From Clitopilus passeckerianus (taxonomy: Eukaryota; Basidiomycota; Agaricomycetes; Agaricales; Entolomataceae): a DNA stretch of 64,000 bases. This document shows, in pieces, positions 59,921 to 64,000 of the stretch. Below the pieces are notes generated by a model. The model saw nothing but the letters and a program-made list of their open reading frames with translations. It did not search any database and was not told the origin of the DNA. The stretch's first letter is position 1. The number at the start of each line of letters is the position of its first letter. The translations under genes and the position numbers were made by a program. The stretch spans positions 1-64,000 of the forward strand of contig CALYLX010000033.1 in assembly GCA_944990035.1 (NCBI GenBank). Reading direction: 5' to 3'.

Positions 59921-61936
59921 ATGGCCGGCTTATCAAATGTGACGACTGGTACGAATACAACGCCTTCAATGACCACTTCAGCTTGCCTAACTGTTCTCAA
60001 AACGGCATTTCTAGATCTAATCCTTAACCCGACATCTGTTTCTCCCGTTGACCCCTCAGAGGCCAGGAATGCAGCCTTTGCAACCCTTCAAAGGAATATA
60101 AAATCTCTGGAAAATGTCATACGCCGAAGCCAGGAAGAGATACTTTGTCTGAGGGGGGAACAGAACAAACTTGCTTTGCCCGCAAGGCTTCCGGACGAAA
60201 TTCTCGCAGAGGTCTTCATGTATCTTGCTCACGGTTCACCCGCAACATTGCAGCAACATACAGCTTGGGTGTCTCAAATTGCCTGGATAAGGGTTACACA
60301 CGTCTGCTCAGGGTGGCGTCAACTTGCTCTGAACTGCCCCAGGCTATGGACCAGGCCAGCGTTCAAGAATCTCACATGTGCCGAGACCATGTTAACAAGA
60401 GCAAAATCCCAACTGCTGGATATTGAATGGGATTTGATCCCTTATTCCGATGACGATGACGATAACAACGACGACGCAATGGATCAAGCATATATGAATT
60501 TCGAGGTGACTAATCAGCTTGTTCTCCAAAACATCCCAGCTGCTCAAACTCTGGTCATCAAAGGTGCTGACCACACTGAAATCCTCGCCCACCATCGCCC
60601 ATTCCCAGAAGCCCCATTTCTCCGAGCCCTTACGATCATTTTTCAAAGATGCTTTGCGGGAGAGTTAAGCTCTGCAGTTTCTTTTCTACAGGAACTCATA
60701 GGGTCTCGCAACCGGGATCTGACATTCATACACCTCGTGCACAAGAGCCTATTTGTTGCCGACGCAGCTTCACTCCTCCCCACTCTTTCTTCTATCACAA
60801 GCCTGAAAATTGTCCTGTTTCCACCGACCTCCGGTGGAGGAGACAACGCCCAATATGCGTCTCCAGCACAAGTAATCAAAAGCTTACGTCTGCTCCCCAA
60901 GATCGAAGAATTACATTTGACTCACGCCTTCCACGGCCATCAGAGTGTGCTTCCAAACGACGAGGACGACAAATCTATAGCTGACCTCCGTTCGCTTCGG
61001 CTGCTGTCCCTGGCAGATTATCCAGCAAACTGTGCCAGCTTCCTCAGCCGAATCATACGTTCACCATCGGGGGTTCTGAACTTGGACATCAGGATGAACG
61101 ACCTCCAGTTAGGGCGTAGTCAAGACATCAAGGCAGTTGTCGATGCCAGCCTTCAACAACTGGGATCGGCGCGTTTTCTCAGAATATGTGCTCAGAGCCG
61201 CGACCGGGGCAGCAGCGAAGCTTCTATATCCTTTCGAGCTGTGCCAGACGGGGAGCAGAGCAACCAAGAAAATACAGAGTCCCTCGTTACTATCTCCCTA
61301 CCATCAACAAATTCTGGTGAACGCGTAATTCAAGCCATATTCACTACCCTTTCCCTGGATGAATTAGATCAGCTCGAGTTCAACTGCGATCCGTCCCTCG
61401 TGCCGAAAGGCCTTTGGAAGGAGATAGGCAGCTTGCCAAAGCTGAGGTCTCTTCAAGTCAGGCATACGCAGCCCGCACTCCTGGAGGCACTGATGGAGAA
61501 GTCGGAGCCGAATATGGGACCGTGCCAATATTTCCCTGTCCTCCAGCATTTGCGTCTGGACAGTTGGCACTTCGTTCCAGGCGTCCCCACATCACCACAC
61601 GACCGTTCGCGCTGTTATTCTAGCACTTTGCTACAGGCTCTAGAGCTTCGCAGGCAGAGCGGGTTGGGAATCGATCGGTTGGAGATCTTGCAATGCAAAG
61701 GCAGTTACCATGGCAGTTTTGAGGATATGAGGGGGGTAACTGACGGGACAAATATGTTAACCCTGTATGTAACTCACCAATCCAGTGATGCTTTTGCTTT
61801 GCTCTGTGCAATCGAGAATGCGAAGGAGTCCTTGCCAGCGATGAAACGAACTATTTTGGGTTGCACTGCCAATTGGGCACATGTGGATTATTTGTCCATC
61901 CTATGCGTTACAAGATGCAAATCCCTGTACGTATAA
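59921..61936 (+). CDS. tandem F-box/LRR-like family copy C, intact
   Basis: Single open frame, 671 aa, ATG at 59921. Residues about 45-85 form a heptad-like helix (AAFATLQRNIKSLENVIRR; QEEILCLRGEQNKL). The F-box follows (LPARLPDEILAEVFMYLAHG and THVCSGWRQLALNCPRLWTRP), expected to contact Skp1. The remaining 500 residues are irregular leucine-rich segments (ITSLKIVLFP; LPKIEELHLTHAF; LRSLRLLSLADYP; LPKLRSLQVRHTQ; LQHLRLDSWHF; GIDRLEILQCKG). Copies A and B end near the CKGFS site, whereas C runs on 70 residues with different sequence, so an unseen intron or readthrough at the 3' end is possible. Such F-box families are greatly expanded in mushrooms; targets unknown. Confidence 0.8.
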   Translation: MAGLSNVTTGTNTTPSMTTSACLTVLKTAFLDLILNPTSVSPVDPSEARNAAFATLQRNIKSLENVIRRSQEEILCLRGEQNKLALPARLPDEILAEVFMYLAHGSPATLQQHTAWVSQIAWIRVTHVCSGWRQLALNCPRLWTRPAFKNLTCAETMLTRAKSQLLDIEWDLIPYSDDDDDNNDDAMDQAYMNFEVTNQLVLQNIPAAQTLVIKGADHTEILAHHRPFPEAPFLRALTIIFQRCFAGELSSAVSFLQELIGSRNRDLTFIHLVHKSLFVADAASLLPTLSSITSLKIVLFPPTSGGGDNAQYASPAQVIKSLRLLPKIEELHLTHAFHGHQSVLPNDEDDKSIADLRSLRLLSLADYPANCASFLSRIIRSPSGVLNLDIRMNDLQLGRSQDIKAVVDASLQQLGSARFLRICAQSRDRGSSEASISFRAVPDGEQSNQENTESLVTISLPSTNSGERVIQAIFTTLSLDELDQLEFNCDPSLVPKGLWKEIGSLPKLRSLQVRHTQPALLEALMEKSEPNMGPCQYFPVLQHLRLDSWHFVPGVPTSPHDRSRCYSSTLLQALELRRQSGLGIDRLEILQCKGSYHGSFEDMRGVTDGTNMLTLYVTHQSSDAFALLCAIENAKESLPAMKRTILGCTANWAHVDYLSILCVTRCKSLYV

Positions 61937-62111
61937 TGTTCACAAATCTTGTGCACTTCTTGGCAGACAGTCATGGCATTATTCTGAACGAAATTATGTG
62001 AGCTCTGAGTGGAAGCAATTGACTGGTACATCATTTACTTGTGAAGCAAAATTAAATGAAGGTTTGAAGAGTATATTATGAGCAATTATACAGATTAGTA
62101 CTGATGCAACT

Positions 62112-63716
62112 CTAGAAGTCATCTCCCTTTCCAGCCGGACTGTTTTGGTGGAGGATACCTTTCAACGCGCCCATTACGTTCTCGCGCCCTACGAATTCCC
62201 GGGACCTCTTCCCCTTATAAGTCACTCTCGTCCCCCTACCAGGAGCCTTCGGCTTGAGACCAACACCAGTCATGGCGCCGGCAGTGTAACCGTGGAGAGA
62301 ATGCGCATTTGAAGCTGTGGACTGCCTCTGGGCAACGGATGCACGAGGTTCCTCCATGATGTACTCCTTCGAGCCGGGTTCCCATGGGTTATCCTGGTTG
62401 AAAGCCTCCATGCCACCTTCCTCGCGAACGATGACAAGATCAGCCTGTATTTGGATGTTCTCGACGTTGTTCTGAGCACGTTTTCCAACCACCGTGGGAG
62501 GGACGTGGAGAACCAGTCCCCTATCGTGACTACCGACCGCATCCAATGCGCTTGCTGCGGGGTTGGTGGATCGGAACTTGGAAGGCGGGTTGGCGACCTT
62601 CATGTATGGCATGGCCTGGTCGTACCACTCGGGGGCCTTGTTCATACTGCAACCCTCTTCGGTGTTGACGTCGAAAAGGAAGGGCTGTGTATCTCCTGTT
62701 TTCACCTTGAGCTCGCCAACGATACCACCGAAGCTAGCTGCAAACGTCTTCTCCTTCTGCGACCCAGGAAGTTTGAGGTCCTCCCATGGGTGGAGAACCA
62801 TGCCGCGCTGCGGGTACGAGAAGAAGTTCTCGTGGAGTTCGATGGAAAGGGGAGTTGGGTGGGTGTATTGCAGGCCACCAGATGGGTGAGGCTGGGGCTC
62901 GAATTTAAGGGAGGTATGCTCTTTCGAAAGCTCCGAGGCGTGATGACGGAGGAAATTGCGATGGTGAGGAGCGTAGGAATCCTGGGAGAGTTCAAGGAGT
63001 GTCTTGTCGGCCGGTGCAGAGCCGGGTACATTAGGGTGTAAGGGCTCCGTTTGCGCAGAGAGATACTTCTTGAATTCGGGCCGGAGCGCACGTAGCTCTG
63101 CGAGGTAGCGTTTGAATTCCTTCGGGGACATGGCGTGAATATTGGGCATGACTTGGATTTCCGTGGTGGTTCTGGGTAAGGGACGTCCAGCACCGTATGC
63201 TCCCGGACCCTTCTTTCCTAGGGTGTCGAGGCTCACGGTATCCGGGCTCTGAGGCTCCTCGCTCTTCGGCGCCTCGGTCACCTCACTGGTGGAAAAGTCG
63301 AAGCCGAAAGTTGTACCCTCGCCAGGCGCATACTCGCTGTCAATAAGCCACTGTGTTTTGGCCATTCCGAGACCTTTCCACCACATATTCTTCGGGCTGG
63401 TCTTGACTTTCGTTCCCATTTCCTCCACCCGTTTCACCAGCTTTACCTGGTTGTCTGCAGGGTTCCATTCCACAAATTGGGCATGGTGCTCATAGGACTC
63501 CAGAGTTATATGTGTTCTCTTCTTCTTCAAAGCGAGAGGACGTTTGAGGCCCCAGTCTCCGCGGTCGGCATGAGCAGGAGGTGAGGAATAGGTTTGTTTG
63601 ACAGCCGGGTCGTAGGATGCGAAACGAGACCGTCGGAGAAGCAGAGAAAAGGGTGAAGAGGGCGGTATTGCCGAAGAACTTGTGGCAGCACTCCTGGCCG
63701 CAACTGCCGTTGCCAT
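62112..63716 (-). CDS. mitochondrial small-subunit ribosomal protein, Mrp51/bS1m-like
   Basis: Single exon, 534 aa. The N-terminus (MATAVAARSAATSSS..SLLLRRSRFASYDP) is Ala/Ser/Arg-rich without acids, as expected of a mitochondrial targeting sequence. Then comes RGDWGLKRPLALKKKRTHITLESYEHHAQFVEW, cut here into its key blocks: GDWGLKRPL is the signature I associate with the fungal Mrp51 family, a component of the mitochondrial ribosome small subunit. Later conserved-looking blocks are SPKEFKRYLAELRALRPEFKKYL, GRPLPRTTTEIQ and VMGALKGILHQ. The family assignment rests on these motifs recalled from memory, so moderate confidence. Its ATG at 63716 starts after a short intergenic edge. Confidence 0.75.
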   Translation of the reverse strand: MATAVAARSAATSSSAIPPSSPFSLLLRRSRFASYDPAVKQTYSSPPAHADRGDWGLKRPLALKKKRTHITLESYEHHAQFVEWNPADNQVKLVKRVEEMGTKVKTSPKNMWWKGLGMAKTQWLIDSEYAPGEGTTFGFDFSTSEVTEAPKSEEPQSPDTVSLDTLGKKGPGAYGAGRPLPRTTTEIQVMPNIHAMSPKEFKRYLAELRALRPEFKKYLSAQTEPLHPNVPGSAPADKTLLELSQDSYAPHHRNFLRHHASELSKEHTSLKFEPQPHPSGGLQYTHPTPLSIELHENFFSYPQRGMVLHPWEDLKLPGSQKEKTFAASFGGIVGELKVKTGDTQPFLFDVNTEEGCSMNKAPEWYDQAMPYMKVANPPSKFRSTNPAASALDAVGSHDRGLVLHVPPTVVGKRAQNNVENIQIQADLVIVREEGGMEAFNQDNPWEPGSKEYIMEEPRASVAQRQSTASNAHSLHGYTAGAMTGVGLKPKAPGRGTRVTYKGKRSREFVGRENVMGALKGILHQNSPAGKGDDF

Positions 63717-64000
63717 TCTCTAGCTGTCGGCCAATAACTAGAATGACCTTCGCGTTTGCTGCCGCGCTGGAACTTTGGACCGAGTGCGTGACCGACTTTT
63801 TTTGTTTCGCACTCCGCCCGGCTTCGTCCGTGGGGTTGGATTATAAGAACTGTCGGCGCGTTTTTTTCATCAACAAAACCACCGACGTTCAAATTACTAT
63901 CTGTCCTGCTCGTACTTGTGCGTGGATCACGGATAGATGGTCCAGACAAGCGTCGAAGAGTATCTCCCACTCGGGTCGAGACGCTCAAAAACAATCTATG
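63717..64000. other. right window edge, upstream of the Mrp51-like gene
   Basis: An open frame on the minus strand runs across this interval and into the Mrp51-like gene in another frame (63527-63994), but it lacks motifs and overlaps a stronger gene. Probably promoter sequence of the minus-strand gene and perhaps of a neighbour beyond the edge. Confidence 0.35.

Noticed and set aside
62451..63041. 196-codon frame antisense to the Mrp51-like gene
   Set aside because: Shadow of the minus-strand coding exon; no motifs or splice context.
63527..63994. 155-codon minus-strand frame at the right edge
   Set aside because: Overlaps the start of the Mrp51-like gene in another frame and has random-looking composition.

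Overview
The window looks like nuclear DNA of a mushroom-forming basidiomycete (Agaricomycetes). Protein genes are split by many short introns, mostly 45-65 bases with GT..AG ends, and intergenic gaps are compact. The gene families fit: large-subunit catalase, Zn2Cys6 regulators with a Fungal_trans domain, Kre9/Knh1-like secreted proteins, GPI-type secreted proteins and agaric F-box families. Exon chains were built by hand from splice signals and reading frame. For nearly every named gene the exon lengths sum to an exact multiple of three, which supports the models. No rRNA, convincing tRNA, CRISPR array, prophage or bacterial operon was seen.

Layout. 0.3-9 kb: a hypothetical gene, the NMD helicase UPF1 (minus) and, divergent from it, a large-subunit catalase (plus). 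10-12.4 kb: an unrecognised gene with SLLxRL-type repeats and one unresolved junction, followed by 2.8 kb with no supported gene. 15-24 kb, all minus: a Golgi-type apyrase, a double PWWP-like chromatin protein, and a Pro/Ser-rich protein. 24-29 kb, minus: a GPI-type secreted protein and a 13-14-exon Zn2Cys6 regulator. 30-35 kb: a Cdc4/Fbw7-like F-box WD40 protein, a PPIL1-type cyclophilin and, divergent from it, D-aminoacyl-tRNA deacylase. 36-38.6 kb: a tandem array of Kre9/Knh1-like secreted proteins, two intact and one decayed, each with the same upstream element and TATA box. 38.7-42.5 kb, minus: a four-span membrane protein and a single-pass Ser/Thr-rich membrane protein. 44.7-47.5 kb: an F-box/LRR-like gene, a TIR element of MITE type and a hypothetical ORF. 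47.7-55 kb: ELP3, MDM12, a small Gly/Gln-rich gene and a nucleotide-sugar transporter. 55.7-62 kb: three tandem F-box paralogues, two broken and one open. 62-64 kb: a mitochondrial ribosomal protein related to Mrp51.

Most named genes are unrelated housekeeping functions: mRNA decay (UPF1), tRNA quality and modification (DTD1, ELP3), ER-mitochondria contact (MDM12), Golgi glycosylation (apyrase, sugar transporter), ubiquitin ligase adaptors and oxidative defence. There is no metabolic cluster. The lineage-specific material is the two tandem arrays, the MITE-like element and the SLLxRL gene. I did not find a convincing new multi-gene system. The best leads are the Kre9/Knh1-like array with its repeated promoter block and the decaying F-box array.
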